Part shown: piece by piece, positions 1 to 5,938 of the stretch
Position numbering within the stretch: the first letter of the stretch is position 1
How the letters are laid out: every line of letters starts with the position of its first letter
DNA from: an uncultured Oscillospiraceae bacterium
GTDB taxonomy: Bacteria; Bacillota; Clostridia; Oscillospirales; Acutalibacteraceae
NCBI GenBank assembly: GCA_900547275.1
Contig: URGA01000083.1
Location: 1-7,297, forward strand
Length of the DNA stretch: 7,297 nt
Direction of reading: 5' to 3'
Program-made: the position numbers and the translations under genes
Notes under the pieces: generated by a model
Database searches by the model: none
What the model was told of the DNA's origin: nothing
The model's input: only the letters and a program-made list of their open reading frames with translations

Positions 1-49
1 TAGGCGGCCCTTTTAGGGCCTGTGCAAACCACCAGTTCAACTGGTGGTT
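1..49. repeat. Two adjacent hairpins, possible IS200/IS605-type element end
   Basis: Two perfect inverted repeats lie side by side. One pairs GGCCCT (6-11) with AGGGCC (15-20) around a 3-nt loop. The other is a 23-nt palindrome at 27-49, AACCACCAGTT-C-AACTGGTGGTT. On the minus strand they follow the bile salt hydrolase stop codon, but neither is followed by a U-tract, so they are a poor fit to an intrinsic terminator. Compact subterminal hairpins in tandem are typical of IS200/IS605 elements, which TnpA recognises as single-stranded DNA structures, and this spelling resembles such ends in gut Clostridia from memory. No transposase lies in the window; it would have to be left of position 1. 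A dispersed intergenic repeat or an mRNA 3' stabilising structure are the alternatives. Confidence 0.5.
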
Positions 50-54
50 ATGAT

Positions 55-1032
55 TCAGTTTTGCGATCTAGGGGTGAAATCTCTGTTCGGCTCAAAAATG
101 TATAATTCGCTTTTGTCCAAATCTTCGTTGAAGAGATTAACTGCGCATATATTTATATTTTCGTAGGTTTTGTAATAGTATATTCCTTTTGAAGCGTTGA
201 TACAGCAGGAGTACGTTGTGCAGTCCTGTTTACCCTGAGGCGTTATAACTGTGCCCTTAACCATAGCCACATTGTCAAGAATTCTGAAAAAGTGGCAGAC
301 AACTTCGTTTTCGCTTTTAAACTCAGGAAGATTATTTGAGCAAAAAGCCGCCCTGACAAACCGCGAAGCGGGCGACGAATCGCCGGGAAGGCCAAGAGAG
401 CCCATGCCTTGTCCGTATGGAGTGAGATTAACCGATTGGCTAAATCTGTTTTCAGGGCTTTTCGGCGTTAAGTTAATATAGTTTCTGAGATTGGTCAGGT
501 GGTATTCAAAAGGCGGATTATTAGTCAGTACTCCCACAGGGTTGTCATATATTTTCATTCCGTTTTCAGTGCATTCAAGCACAATGGAACCGCTGTTGTC
601 TGCAATGTGCCAGTGCAGCGGGGCAGACGGCATATCGCTTCTGAACGGCGTTGAAACAATAACCGCATTTTTTAGCATTTCTTTTGCATCGCTGACGTTT
701 TCGCAGGAGGAAAGAAGCCGCCAAATCAGCTCGAATGCGGCAATGTTTTCTTTTTCGCTTATCGGATAGTCGGGATAGTATGCATTGCCCGGGAAATTAA
801 GCCCTGCAATACAAAGTCCTTTTTCATTTGCGGCTTCCGCATACAGCGGCTGACCGTCGCTGACGTTTGCCATTCCTATAATCGCATAGTGACTTTTTAT
901 GGGATCGCGGTGGCGAAAATTAAACTGAAAATTGCGGGGTGTTATTACAATCTTTTCTCCGAAATTATATTCAAGATCGAGATTCCTTCCAAAATAAATA
1001 TCTTTATCGTTAAGTGCTATGCTTGTACACAT
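55..1032 (-). CDS. bsh: Bile salt hydrolase (choloylglycine hydrolase, linear amide C-N hydrolase)
   Basis: This 325-residue protein belongs to the Ntn-hydrolase choloylglycine hydrolase/penicillin V acylase family and most closely resembles clostridial conjugated bile acid hydrolases, which cleave glycine or taurine from bile salts, usually in the cytoplasm. Removal of Met1 exposes the catalytic Cys2 (MCTSIAL). The other active-site residues are present in order: Arg16 and Asp19 in FGRNLDLEY, Asn79 in GLNFPGN, Asn171 in VLTNNPPF, and Arg224 in GLPGDSSPASRF. The C-terminal GIYYYKTYEN block is also typical. Length matches the family (about 315-330) and there is no signal peptide. The ATG is preceded by AGAGGAAG inside the tail of the upstream acetyltransferase gene, which ends 3 bp earlier, so the two are translated from one mRNA. 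Penicillin V acylase activity is the alternative; the clostridial-BSH-like sequence favours bile salts. Confidence 0.93.
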   Translation of the reverse strand: MCTSIALNDKDIYFGRNLDLEYNFGEKIVITPRNFQFNFRHRDPIKSHYAIIGMANVSDGQPLYAEAANEKGLCIAGLNFPGNAYYPDYPISEKENIAAFELIWRLLSSCENVSDAKEMLKNAVIVSTPFRSDMPSAPLHWHIADNSGSIVLECTENGMKIYDNPVGVLTNNPPFEYHLTNLRNYINLTPKSPENRFSQSVNLTPYGQGMGSLGLPGDSSPASRFVRAAFCSNNLPEFKSENEVVCHFFRILDNVAMVKGTVITPQGKQDCTTYSCCINASKGIYYYKTYENINICAVNLFNEDLDKSELYIFEPNRDFTPRSQN

Positions 1033-1035
1033 TTT

Positions 1036-1584
1036 TTATCTTCCTCTTTTTCCGCTAAGCAGTCTTATTCTGTTTGCAAAATGACGTCCCGCGGCTTTTT
1101 CGTAAATAGAGCGGTATTCATCAAAGGTGATGTTTTCTCCTCCAATGAGTATTTCCATTTCCATATTAAATATGAAAACGCGCATTTGGCTGTCTTTAAG
1201 GCCGTTTTTAAGATAAAAAGATTTTCGCCTTAATCTCTGTTCATGATTGCCGCATGGAACTTCTGTGTCTTCAATTTCCAGAATAAAGCGTTTGCCCTGG
1301 TATCTGTTCATTATTTCTTTTATGGCCTTGCTGCCGATACCGCCACCTCGCTGGCTGGGGCTTACTGCGAAATAAGCCAGCAAGACAATATCGTCAAAGC
1401 AGAATGTTACCGCCATTCCGCAGCATTCGGGACAGCAGATGCTGAGTATCTCAGTAAATCCCTTTTTCGCGCTTCTTTTTATTAAAAAGAAAGGTTTTCT
1501 TTCATTAGGTGGAAACGCTTCTTTGTAGAGTTTTCTAAGTATTGGAAAATCGTTTTTCTCCGCTTTTCTGACTGTAATTTCCAT
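1036..1584 (-). CDS. GNAT-family N-acetyltransferase
   Basis: The 182-residue product is a probable acetyl-CoA-dependent N-acetyltransferase of the GNAT fold. Motif A is clear at about residues 69-91: the beta-4 strand LAYFAVSPSQ runs into the pyrophosphate-binding loop QRGGGIGSKAI. The later RKSFYLKNGL segment (120-129) matches motif B, with the tyrosine often acting as general acid. The N-terminus (IRKAEKNDFPILRKLYKEAFP type) is the usual substrate-side helix pair. An unusual cysteine cluster, CCPECC, occupies residues 50-55 just before the central sheet. The start ATG has AAAGG about 10 nt upstream and a good promoter 30 bp before it. It is the first gene of a two-gene operon with the bile salt hydrolase. 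The acceptor substrate cannot be read from sequence; small molecules and protein N-termini are both possible. Confidence 0.85.
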   Translation of the reverse strand: MEITVRKAEKNDFPILRKLYKEAFPPNERKPFFLIKRSAKKGFTEILSICCPECCGMAVTFCFDDIVLLAYFAVSPSQRGGGIGSKAIKEIMNRYQGKRFILEIEDTEVPCGNHEQRLRRKSFYLKNGLKDSQMRVFIFNMEMEILIGGENITFDEYRSIYEKAAGRHFANRIRLLSGKRGR

Positions 1585-1614
1585 TTCTTTACTGCCTTTC
1601 AGATGTATGTCTTA

Positions 1615-1642
1615 ATTATACCAAATAAAGAGCAAAAGGCAA
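1615..1642 (-). promoter_or_regulatory. Sigma-A-type promoter of the GNAT-bsh operon
   Basis: On the minus strand, -35 TTGCCT (1637-1642) is separated by 16 bp from a perfect -10 TATAAT (1615-1620). Transcription would begin near 1608, giving a leader of about 24 nt before the GNAT start codon at 1584. No operator-like dyad is seen over it. Confidence 0.65.
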
Positions 1643-1659
1643 CAGAAGGTGATAAATTT

Positions 1660-1693
1660 ACAGCGCACAGAATATGTAAATCCCGCGCGCTGT
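1660..1693 (-). terminator. Weak hairpin after the cupin gene
   Basis: ACAGCGC (1660-1666) can pair with GCGCTGT (1687-1693) across a 20-nt loop, starting 18 bp beyond the cupin stop codon. There is only a broken U-run after it (AAATTTATC on the minus strand). It is the only candidate terminator between the cupin gene and the GNAT operon promoter, so some read-through is plausible. Confidence 0.3.
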
Positions 1694-1710
1694 TATAAAT
1701 TGACGTTTGT

Positions 1711-2163
1711 TTAATGCTCCCATTCATTTTCAGCGTCTTTTTTTGTTCGGTGAACTGTTTTAGGCGCGTGAACAGGCGGAGCGTAAATGGTAAATAATTT
1801 GAGCGTTGAACTGCCGATGTTTGTAATATTGTGGTAAGTGCCTGCGGGCACAATAGCGCAGCATCCTGCTGTAAGCGTTTCCTCCCAATCACTTTTGCCC
1901 TCGCAGTGGGAAAAAACAATTTTCGCTGTGCCGCGGGTTATAAAAATAAACTGGTCGGTGCCTTCGTGGAGTTCCGTTCCCGTGCAAACGGAGCAGGGAA
2001 GCGACATCAGAGCCAGTTGAAAATGATCTCCCGTCCAGATAACGCGGCGGAAGTATTCGTTCCGATTAGTTCCTCTTACCAGCGGAAAAACAAACGGAGC
2101 GCGGTCAAACTCTACATCAATATCGTTTTTATGGCAATGTTTCCTGCTGTTTTTTGCAGACAT
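1711..2163 (-). CDS. Small single-domain cupin protein
   Basis: This is a 150-residue cupin of the mannose-6-phosphate-isomerase-like type. I place the start at 2163 because GAAAGGAG lies 5 nt upstream; the frame remains open for 27 more codons upstream, but that stretch has no good ribosome site and covers the presumed promoter. Residues 43-53 (WTGDHFQLALM) and 64-78 (ELHEGTDQFIFITRG) form the first half of the barrel, with His66 and Gln71 in the metal-site motif EXHXXXDQF. The second motif is PAGTYHN at 106-112, with His111 as the likely metal ligand, followed by LFTIYAPPVH and TVHRTKKDA. The family is widespread in gut Firmicutes but has no firm function; metal-dependent binding of a small or sugar-like ligand is the general expectation. 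Five cysteines (10, 57, 60, 87, 101/102 region) are more than usual for its size. Confidence 0.8.
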   Translation of the reverse strand: MSAKNSRKHCHKNDIDVEFDRAPFVFPLVRGTNRNEYFRRVIWTGDHFQLALMSLPCSVCTGTELHEGTDQFIFITRGTAKIVFSHCEGKSDWEETLTAGCCAIVPAGTYHNITNIGSSTLKLFTIYAPPVHAPKTVHRTKKDAENEWEH

Positions 2164-2229
2164 AGTTTCTCCTTTCAGGATTTGTATCTTTTTGGCTTTT
2201 GTCTGCTGTTTTATTCTACTCGTTTTAAT

Positions 2230-2258
2230 ATTATATTGACACAAAAAGGACAGGCGAA
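2230..2258 (-). promoter_or_regulatory. Possible promoter of the cupin gene
   Basis: A perfect minus-strand -10 TATAAT (2230-2235) stands 67 bp before the cupin start codon. The best -35 at 17-bp spacing is the poor TTCGCC (2253-2258), which lies within the terminator hairpin of the preceding MATE gene. The -10 is convincing; the -35 is not, so an activator or an alternative arrangement is possible. Confidence 0.35.
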
Positions 2259-2274
2259 ACAGCGCCTGTCCTTT
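2243..2274 (-). terminator. Rho-independent terminator of the MATE gene
   Basis: A perfect 12-bp stem pairs AAAGGACAGGCG (2245-2256) with CGCCTGTCCTTT (2263-2274) around a 6-nt loop. On the minus strand the stem runs out into UUUUUGUG. It begins 13 bp after the MATE stop codon and separates that gene from the cupin. Confidence 0.88.
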
Positions 2275-2286
2275 AAATAAGTTTGC

Positions 2287-3681
2287 TCAGTTGTTTTTAT
2301 TTTCAGTTTTGCTCTTGTTTTCTTCCATCTTTTTGAGCACTTTTTTGAACTGAATACTGAAAAGAATAGCCGTAAACATAACCGCAAAGAAATCCGCAAC
2401 AGGTTCGGCGGTGTAAACTGCCAACGTCTTGTTTGAACTCCAGATAAGCGGCATTATGTATATAAGCGGAATGAGAAGCACAAATTTTCTCATAACGGCT
2501 ACTGTTATTGATTCTTTCGCTTTTCCGAGAGATGTAAATGTCATTTGGCACGCCATCTGAATTCCGAACAAAAGAGCGCTTCCCATATATATTCTCAGCG
2601 CAGTTGATGTAAAGCTGATAAGTTCTGTATCTGTCGTAAACAGTCCCGCAAAAAGGTGGGGGAATATCATAACGAGAAGCCAGAGCAAGCAAGCGTAGCA
2701 GATGCTTGATTTTAACAGAAGTTTAAACGAACCTTTTACTCTTGAAATGTTGCCGGCTCCGTAGTTATAACTGATTATCGGCTGAGCGCCCTGACCAAGA
2801 CCCTGAAGCGGAAGCATAGCGAACTGCATAACGCTTGTGAGAATTGTCATTGCGCCGACGGCAATGTCTCCGCCGTAACGGAGAAGGGAGGAGTTAAAGC
2901 AAACAGAAACAACGCTTTCGCTGGCCTGCATAATAAATACCGAGAGACCCAGCGCAAGGCTTGGGAAAACCACCTTAGCCTTCAGAAGCATATATTTAGG
3001 TCTTATTTTGAGAAAAGTCTTTTTGCCTGTCAGGAAAGTGAGAACCCATATGCACGACAAAGCCTGAGAAATTACGGTTGCCAGCGCGGCGCCCTGAACT
3101 CCCATTTTGAACCCGAAAATGAATACGGGATCAAGAACGATGTTTGCCACCGCACCGATCAAAACTGACAGCATTCCCGTTTTGGCGAAGCCCTGAGCTG
3201 TGATAAATGCGTTCATGCCCAGCGTAAGCTGAACAAATATTGTGCCCACGGCGTATATGTTCATATAACTAACGCCGTATTCAATGGTATTTTCACTTGC
3301 GCCGAAAGCAAGCAGAAAATCTCTGTTCCATATCAGCAGAATAGCCGTCAGAACTGCGGAAACGATTATCTGAAGCCCGAAGCAGTTGCCCAGCGTCTGC
3401 TCAGCGGATTTGTTGTCGCCTTTGCCCATGAATATAGAAGCTCTTGGAGCGCCGCCGTTGCTAACCAGCGCCGCGAACGCGGAAACTATCATAATAAGAG
3501 GCATACATACTCCGACGCCTGTAAGCGCCATTGCGCCCACCTCTGGGATGTGTCCTATGTAAATTCTGTCAACAATGTTGTACAGCATGTTTATAATCTG
3601 CGCCGTTACCGTCGGTACAGCGAGTTTCAGCAGTAATTTGCCCAATGGTTCACTGCCGAGAAAGTCTTTGTTTTCCTGCAA
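2287..3681 (-). CDS. MATE-family multidrug/metabolite exporter
   Basis: The product is a polytopic inner-membrane antiporter of the MATE family, which couples drug or metabolite export to Na+ or H+ entry. The N-terminus (PLGKLLLKLAVPTVTAQI, then MLYNIVDRIYIG with the conserved Asp) and the block GGAPRASIFMGKGDNKSAE are signatures. About twelve hydrophobic segments follow in two similar halves, including the second-half GLGQGAQPIISYNYGAG motif. I choose the TTG at 3681 (464 residues, MQENKDFLGSEP) because GGAAGTGA sits 5 nt upstream and this is the usual MATE N-terminus. A TTG at 3696 would add five residues but has no ribosome site. It is a single-gene unit with its own promoter, likely operator and terminator. 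Substrate is unknown. Confidence 0.92.
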   Translation of the reverse strand: MQENKDFLGSEPLGKLLLKLAVPTVTAQIINMLYNIVDRIYIGHIPEVGAMALTGVGVCMPLIMIVSAFAALVSNGGAPRASIFMGKGDNKSAEQTLGNCFGLQIIVSAVLTAILLIWNRDFLLAFGASENTIEYGVSYMNIYAVGTIFVQLTLGMNAFITAQGFAKTGMLSVLIGAVANIVLDPVFIFGFKMGVQGAALATVISQALSCIWVLTFLTGKKTFLKIRPKYMLLKAKVVFPSLALGLSVFIMQASESVVSVCFNSSLLRYGGDIAVGAMTILTSVMQFAMLPLQGLGQGAQPIISYNYGAGNISRVKGSFKLLLKSSICYACLLWLLVMIFPHLFAGLFTTDTELISFTSTALRIYMGSALLFGIQMACQMTFTSLGKAKESITVAVMRKFVLLIPLIYIMPLIWSSNKTLAVYTAEPVADFFAVMFTAILFSIQFKKVLKKMEENKSKTENKNN

Positions 3682-3685
3682 TTTT

Positions 3686-3694
3686 CTCACTTCC
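3686..3694 (-). promoter_or_regulatory. Ribosome binding site deciding the MATE TTG start
   Basis: GGAAGTGAG on the minus strand matches the consensus GGAGGTGA at all but one position and ends 4 nt before TTG at 3681. It overlaps the alternative starts at 3696 (TTG) and 3690 (GTG), which therefore cannot use it. Confidence 0.7.
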
Positions 3695-3712
3695 AATTAT
3701 TTGTTTCAATAG

Positions 3713-3741
3713 ATTATAGCACTGTAAATCAGCTATTGCAA
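3713..3741 (-). promoter_or_regulatory. Promoter of the MATE gene
   Basis: Minus-strand -35 TTGCAA (3736-3741), 17-bp spacer, and a perfect -10 TATAAT (3713-3718). The -35 box forms the end of one arm of the inverted repeat at 3736-3771, so a protein bound to that repeat would block or remodel polymerase binding. Confidence 0.72.
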
Positions 3742-3771
3742 TTCATCTGAAACTGTTTTGATGAATTGCAA
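3736..3771. promoter_or_regulatory. Perfect 12-bp inverted repeat, likely operator of the MATE gene
   Basis: TTGCAATTCATC (3736-3747) and its exact reverse complement GATGAATTGCAA (3760-3771) flank a 12-bp spacer that itself contains the short dyad AAAC-T-GTTT. The left arm contains the -35 hexamer of the MATE promoter. There is no U-tract on either side and the element lies upstream of the gene, so it fits a DNA operator better than a terminator. The half-sites are 24 bp centre to centre, roughly two helical turns, suggesting a dimer of dimers or two bound dimers. No regulator gene lies in the window. Confidence 0.65.
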
Positions 3772-3813
3772 CATAAAGCAGGACTATTGTCTATAAATAC
3801 TGGGTGAAAGACC

Positions 3814-3846
3814 AAAAGACAGCGAAATTTGTTGCTTCGCTGTCTT
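3814..3846 (-). terminator. Terminator of the FAD/Rieske oxidoreductase gene
   Basis: An 11-bp perfect stem pairs AAGACAGCGAA (3816-3826) with TTCGCTGTCTT (3836-3846) around a 9-nt loop. On the minus strand it ends in UCUUUUGG, starting about 25 bp after the oxidoreductase stop. The U-run is short but the stem is strong. Confidence 0.75.
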
Positions 3847-3870
3847 GAAAAATAAGATTTTTGATTATTG

Positions 3871-5178
3871 TTATCTGCGCTTTTTCTTCATATCGGCCGT
3901 TGCCGGATTGTCAATTAAATTACCGCTTTCGGTAAAACGGGAACCGTGGCAAGGGCAGTCCCATGTGCGCTCATATGGATTCCATTTAAGCGCGCACCCT
4001 AGGTGAGGGCATCGTTTTACGGTAGGCGTCAGCATGCTTACAGTGGCTTCAAAAGCGTTAGCCGCAAGCTGTGGCCTTAAAATAGTTCTTGATGGTGAAA
4101 ATACTTCCGAATACGGGTTTTCTCTGCCCTGAACCATGTCGCAAAGTATTTCAGCCGCCGCCATTGAAGCAGTCATGCCCCATTTGTTAAAACCGGTTGC
4201 AACGTAAAGATTGTCGCTGTCGGAGGAGTATTTTCCTATATACGGTACTTTGTCCAACGTTATACAGTCCTGGGTGGCCCAGTTGTAAACCTCAGTTGAA
4301 GCTGTGTAATGCTTTTTTGCAAAGCGGCGCAGTTCTTCCCAGTTTCCTCCTTTTTTACCTGTTCTGTGGCCGCCTCCTCCAATAAGCAGATAATTTTTGT
4401 AATTGCGAAAAGATAGTCCTTTGTCAGATCCGTCAATATAAATTCCGTTTACGTTCTGAGCGTTATCCAGTGCAATAACGTATGAGCGGTGCTGATACAT
4501 TTTTATAAAGTACAAGCCGTGCTTGTTGATGAATGGAAAATGGGTGGCAATAATGATTTTTTTCGCTTTGATTTTACCGCTGTCTGTAACCGCCGTTGTT
4601 CTCACTAATTCCCGAACTTTAGTGTGTTCAAATATACGCAGTCCGTCAGAAATGGAATAAATGAATTTCAACGGATTAAACTGTGCCTGATTTTCAATTT
4701 TTACTGCGCCTGAAACAGAAAACGGAAGCGGGAGATTTTTTACGACTTCAGCCATTTTTCCTATCTTTTCAATTGCTATTGCCTCTTTTTCTATTTCATC
4801 AGGATCGTTAAGAGTGTAAACAAACGAATCCTTTTCTTCAAAGTCGCAGTCAATGCCTCGGCAAAGATCGCGGTATTTATTTAGTGCGCGCTCGTTGGCG
4901 TCATAATACATTTTTGCTTTTTCGATTGAAAATTCTTTTATCAATTTCTCATATATAAGTCCGTGCTGAACAGATATTTTTGCCGTGGTGTTTTTCGTTA
5001 TTCCGCATCCTATTTCGTCCGCCTCAACAAGGGCGTAATCAACTCCGTTTTGCTGAAGGAAATAAGCAGTGAGAACGCCTGCCATTCCGCCGCCGATAAT
5101 CAGTACGTCCGTTTTAATATCACCGTTTAGTTTCTCAAAATTTTTCTTCTCAGAATTTTTCTCCCAAAGCGATATCAT
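3871..5178 (-). CDS. FAD-dependent oxidoreductase with C-terminal Rieske [2Fe-2S] domain
   Basis: The 435-residue protein joins a DAO-type flavin oxidoreductase to a Rieske iron-sulphur module, the arrangement of Bacillus YhfW-like proteins. The FAD-binding Rossmann motif is at 24-36 (DVLIIGGGMAGVL) with the acidic ribose-binding residue Glu52 in ALVEADEIG. The ATGFNKWGM segment (327-335) is the usual second FAD contact. The Rieske ligands are Cys390 and His392 in CPHLGC and Cys408 and His411 in CPCHGS, followed by GNLIDNPA. Electrons would pass between a flavin and the cluster; the physiological substrate is unknown. The protein is shorter than the roughly 500-residue members because only about 30 residues separate the flavin domain from the first Rieske box. 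The ATG has an excellent GGAGGT ribosome site. The gene is monocistronic with its own terminator; I could not identify a convincing promoter between it and the tRNA-Gly terminator. Confidence 0.9.
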   Translation of the reverse strand: MISLWEKNSEKKNFEKLNGDIKTDVLIIGGGMAGVLTAYFLQQNGVDYALVEADEIGCGITKNTTAKISVQHGLIYEKLIKEFSIEKAKMYYDANERALNKYRDLCRGIDCDFEEKDSFVYTLNDPDEIEKEAIAIEKIGKMAEVVKNLPLPFSVSGAVKIENQAQFNPLKFIYSISDGLRIFEHTKVRELVRTTAVTDSGKIKAKKIIIATHFPFINKHGLYFIKMYQHRSYVIALDNAQNVNGIYIDGSDKGLSFRNYKNYLLIGGGGHRTGKKGGNWEELRRFAKKHYTASTEVYNWATQDCITLDKVPYIGKYSSDSDNLYVATGFNKWGMTASMAAAEILCDMVQGRENPYSEVFSPSRTILRPQLAANAFEATVSMLTPTVKRCPHLGCALKWNPYERTWDCPCHGSRFTESGNLIDNPATADMKKKRR

Positions 5179-5284
5179 ATTTTTACCTCCACGATAATCT
5201 TAAAATATTATTGGTAGATTTTGATTTGCTATGCGGCTTTGAGTTTTCTGATAACATCGAAACTGAGAAAAATATAAATTCAAT

Positions 5285-5314
5285 AAAAAAATTCTGACGA
5301 AAAAAACGCCAGAA
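5285..5314 (-). terminator. Terminator of tRNA-Gly
   Basis: TTCTGGCG and CGTCAGAA (minus strand; plus-strand positions 5307-5314 and 5292-5299) form an 8-bp stem with one G-U pair and a loop of seven Ts. Seven more Ts follow (5285-5291). It lies 6 bp after the encoded CCA and isolates the tRNA from the oxidoreductase gene. Confidence 0.85.
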
Positions 5315-5320
5315 CTCAGT

Positions 5321-5394
5321 TGGAGCAGGTGAAGGGAATCGAACCCTCGTGTTCAGCTTGGGAAGCTGACATTCTGCCATTGAACTACACCTGC
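5321..5394 (-). tRNA. tRNA-Gly, anticodon CCC
   Basis: The 74-nt minus-strand sequence folds as a complete cloverleaf. The acceptor stem is GCAGGTG/CACCTGC, the D stem GTTC/GAAT, and the anticodon stem TCAGC/GCTGA with loop TTCCCAA, giving anticodon CCC (complement of 5360-5362). The T stem GAGGG/CCCTT closes TTCGATT. The discriminator is T and CCA is encoded. It reads GGG codons. The gene is a single-tRNA transcription unit with a strong promoter 24 bp upstream and a U-rich terminator. Confidence 0.95.
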
Positions 5395-5417
5395 AAATAT
5401 TATTTTTTTCTTTATTG

Positions 5418-5446
5418 ATTATATCATCGGGAATTTTATATTTCAA
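5418..5446 (-). promoter_or_regulatory. Promoter of tRNA-Gly
   Basis: Minus-strand -35 TTGAAA (5441-5446), 17-bp spacer, perfect -10 TATAAT (5418-5423). The start point would be near 5411, leaving a leader of about 17 nt that is removed during 5' maturation of the tRNA. Confidence 0.75.
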
Positions 5447-5505
5447 CTTTTTAGCGTTATTTTGATTTTTATAAGAAATATTGTGTTTTCTTTTCATAAA
5501 AATTC

Positions 5506-5535
5506 TTGACAAACCACCATTGCGTGTGATATTAT
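5506..5535 (+). promoter_or_regulatory. Promoter of the serine tRNA pair
   Basis: A perfect -35 TTGACA (5506-5511), 18-bp spacer and -10 TATTAT (5530-5535) stand just before tRNA-Ser(TGA), which begins at 5550. It diverges from the tRNA-Gly promoter, whose -35 is about 60 bp away. Confidence 0.72.
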
Positions 5536-5549
5536 ATCAAAGCACAAAC

Positions 5550-5638
5550 GGAGAGATACCGAAGTGGTCATAACGGAACGGTCTTGAAAACCGTCGTGTC
5601 GCAAGGCACCGTGGGTTCGAATCCCACTCTCTCCGCCA
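5550..5638 (+). tRNA. tRNA-Ser, anticodon TGA
   Basis: This is an 89-nt class II tRNA. The acceptor stem is GGAGAGA/TCTCTCC, and the anticodon stem ACGGT/ACCGT holds the loop CTTGAAA with anticodon TGA (5585-5587). The long variable arm GTGTC-GCAA-GGCAC is diagnostic of serine, and the T arm is GTGGG/CCCAC. The discriminator is G and CCA is encoded. Eight Ts follow directly (5639-5646) with no separate hairpin, so termination here is probably partial. A second serine tRNA follows after 48 bp. Confidence 0.96.
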
Positions 5639-5686
5639 TTTTTTTTGAAAAAACTTGACAGTGGTAACAAGTTACAACAAAAGTAT

Positions 5687-5777
5687 GCAGAAGTACTCAA
5701 GTTGGTGACGAGGCGCCCCTGCTAAGGGCGTAGGTCGGGCAACCGGCGCGAGAGTTCGAGTCTCTCCTTCTGCGCCA
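5687..5777 (+). tRNA. tRNA-Ser, anticodon GCT
   Basis: A 91-nt class II tRNA. The acceptor stem is GCAGAAG/CTTCTGC, and the anticodon stem CGCCC/GGGCG holds the loop CTGCTAA with anticodon GCT (5721-5723). The variable arm is GTCGG-GCAA-CCGGC, and the T arm GAGAG/CTCTC closes TTCGAGT. The discriminator is G and CCA is encoded. A TTGACA stands at 5655-5660, but no plausible -10 follows at normal spacing, so it is probably co-transcribed from the promoter ahead of tRNA-Ser(TGA). A dyad, GTAAC-AA-GTTAC (5664-5675), lies in the leader. The 3' end of this gene is repeated downstream in both orientations, which marks it as a likely integration site. Confidence 0.96.
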
Positions 5778-5817
5778 AATAAAAGTCTGTATTTTCTGCA
5801 GGCTTTTATTTTTTTTT
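5777..5817 (+). terminator. Terminator of the serine tRNA pair
   Basis: A 13-bp stem with one T-G pair, AAATAAAAGTCTG (5777-5789) against CAGGCTTTTATTT (5799-5811), has a 9-nt loop and runs into a nine-T tract. It starts at the last base of the encoded CCA. Confidence 0.85.
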
Positions 5818-5836
5818 GTCTTTTTTTATTAAACGG

Positions 5837-5853
5837 GGAGAGACTCGAACTCT
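5837..5853 (-). repeat. Inverted 17-nt copy of the tRNA-Ser(GCT) T arm
   Basis: GGAGAGACTCGAACTCT is the exact reverse complement of tRNA-Ser(GCT) positions 5751-5767 (T arm and first acceptor base). Nothing else of a tRNA can be built around it on the minus strand: the bases after it (CCGTTTAAT) are not the acceptor end. It is therefore a fragment, not a tRNA gene. Eleven of its bases (5839-5849) can also pair with the direct copy at 5939-5949. Confidence 0.8.
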
Positions 5854-5938
5854 TATCCATGTGCGTCGGTATGCCGAAGGCAGAGACGCAGGGAAATATA
5901 ATCGGATATTTGCGGAGCAAATGAAAATGCAGAGCCTT
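5854..5938. other. Structured non-coding spacer between tRNA-derived copies
   Basis: No gene is supported here. Several short dyads crowd the stretch: TGCGT/ACGCA (5862-5866 with 5886-5890) around CGG/CCG, AAATAT/ATATTT (5894-5899 with 5906-5911), and TTTGC/GCAAA (5909-5913 with 5917-5921). The flanking tRNA-derived arms can close the whole region. ATGCAGA at 5927-5933 matches the first bases of tRNA-Ser(GCT) with its leader (5685-5691). Confidence 0.45.

Noticed and set aside
2164..2244. N-terminal extension of the cupin to an ATG at 2244
   Set aside because: The strong AAAGGAG site is placed for the ATG at 2163, and the extension would cover the promoter -10 and touch the MATE terminator.
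1831..2280. Plus-strand open frame of 149 codons opposite the cupin
   Set aside because: It is a shadow of the cupin coding strand and ends in the MATE terminator hairpin; no family resemblance.
2303..2692. Minus-strand open frame of 129 codons within the MATE gene
   Set aside because: It is an out-of-frame shadow; the MATE frame is intact with all membrane segments.
5183..5512. Minus-strand open frame of 109 codons with RVRFPSPAP
   Set aside because: It is a translation through tRNA-Gly and its terminator, another familiar artefact; the tRNA explains the sequence.
5655..5683. Separate promoter for tRNA-Ser(GCT) starting at TTGACA
   Set aside because: The -35 is perfect, but at 16-19 bp spacing the -10 candidates are unlike TATAAT. 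Co-transcription with tRNA-Ser(TGA) is simpler.
5494..5700. Minus-strand open frame of 68 codons containing GESGIRTHGALRHDGFQ
   Set aside because: It is the antisense of tRNA-Ser(TGA). This peptide is a well-known spurious translation of serine tRNA genes.
5672..5920. Minus-strand open frame of 82 codons
   Set aside because: It is the antisense of tRNA-Ser(GCT) and its terminator, with no ribosome site.
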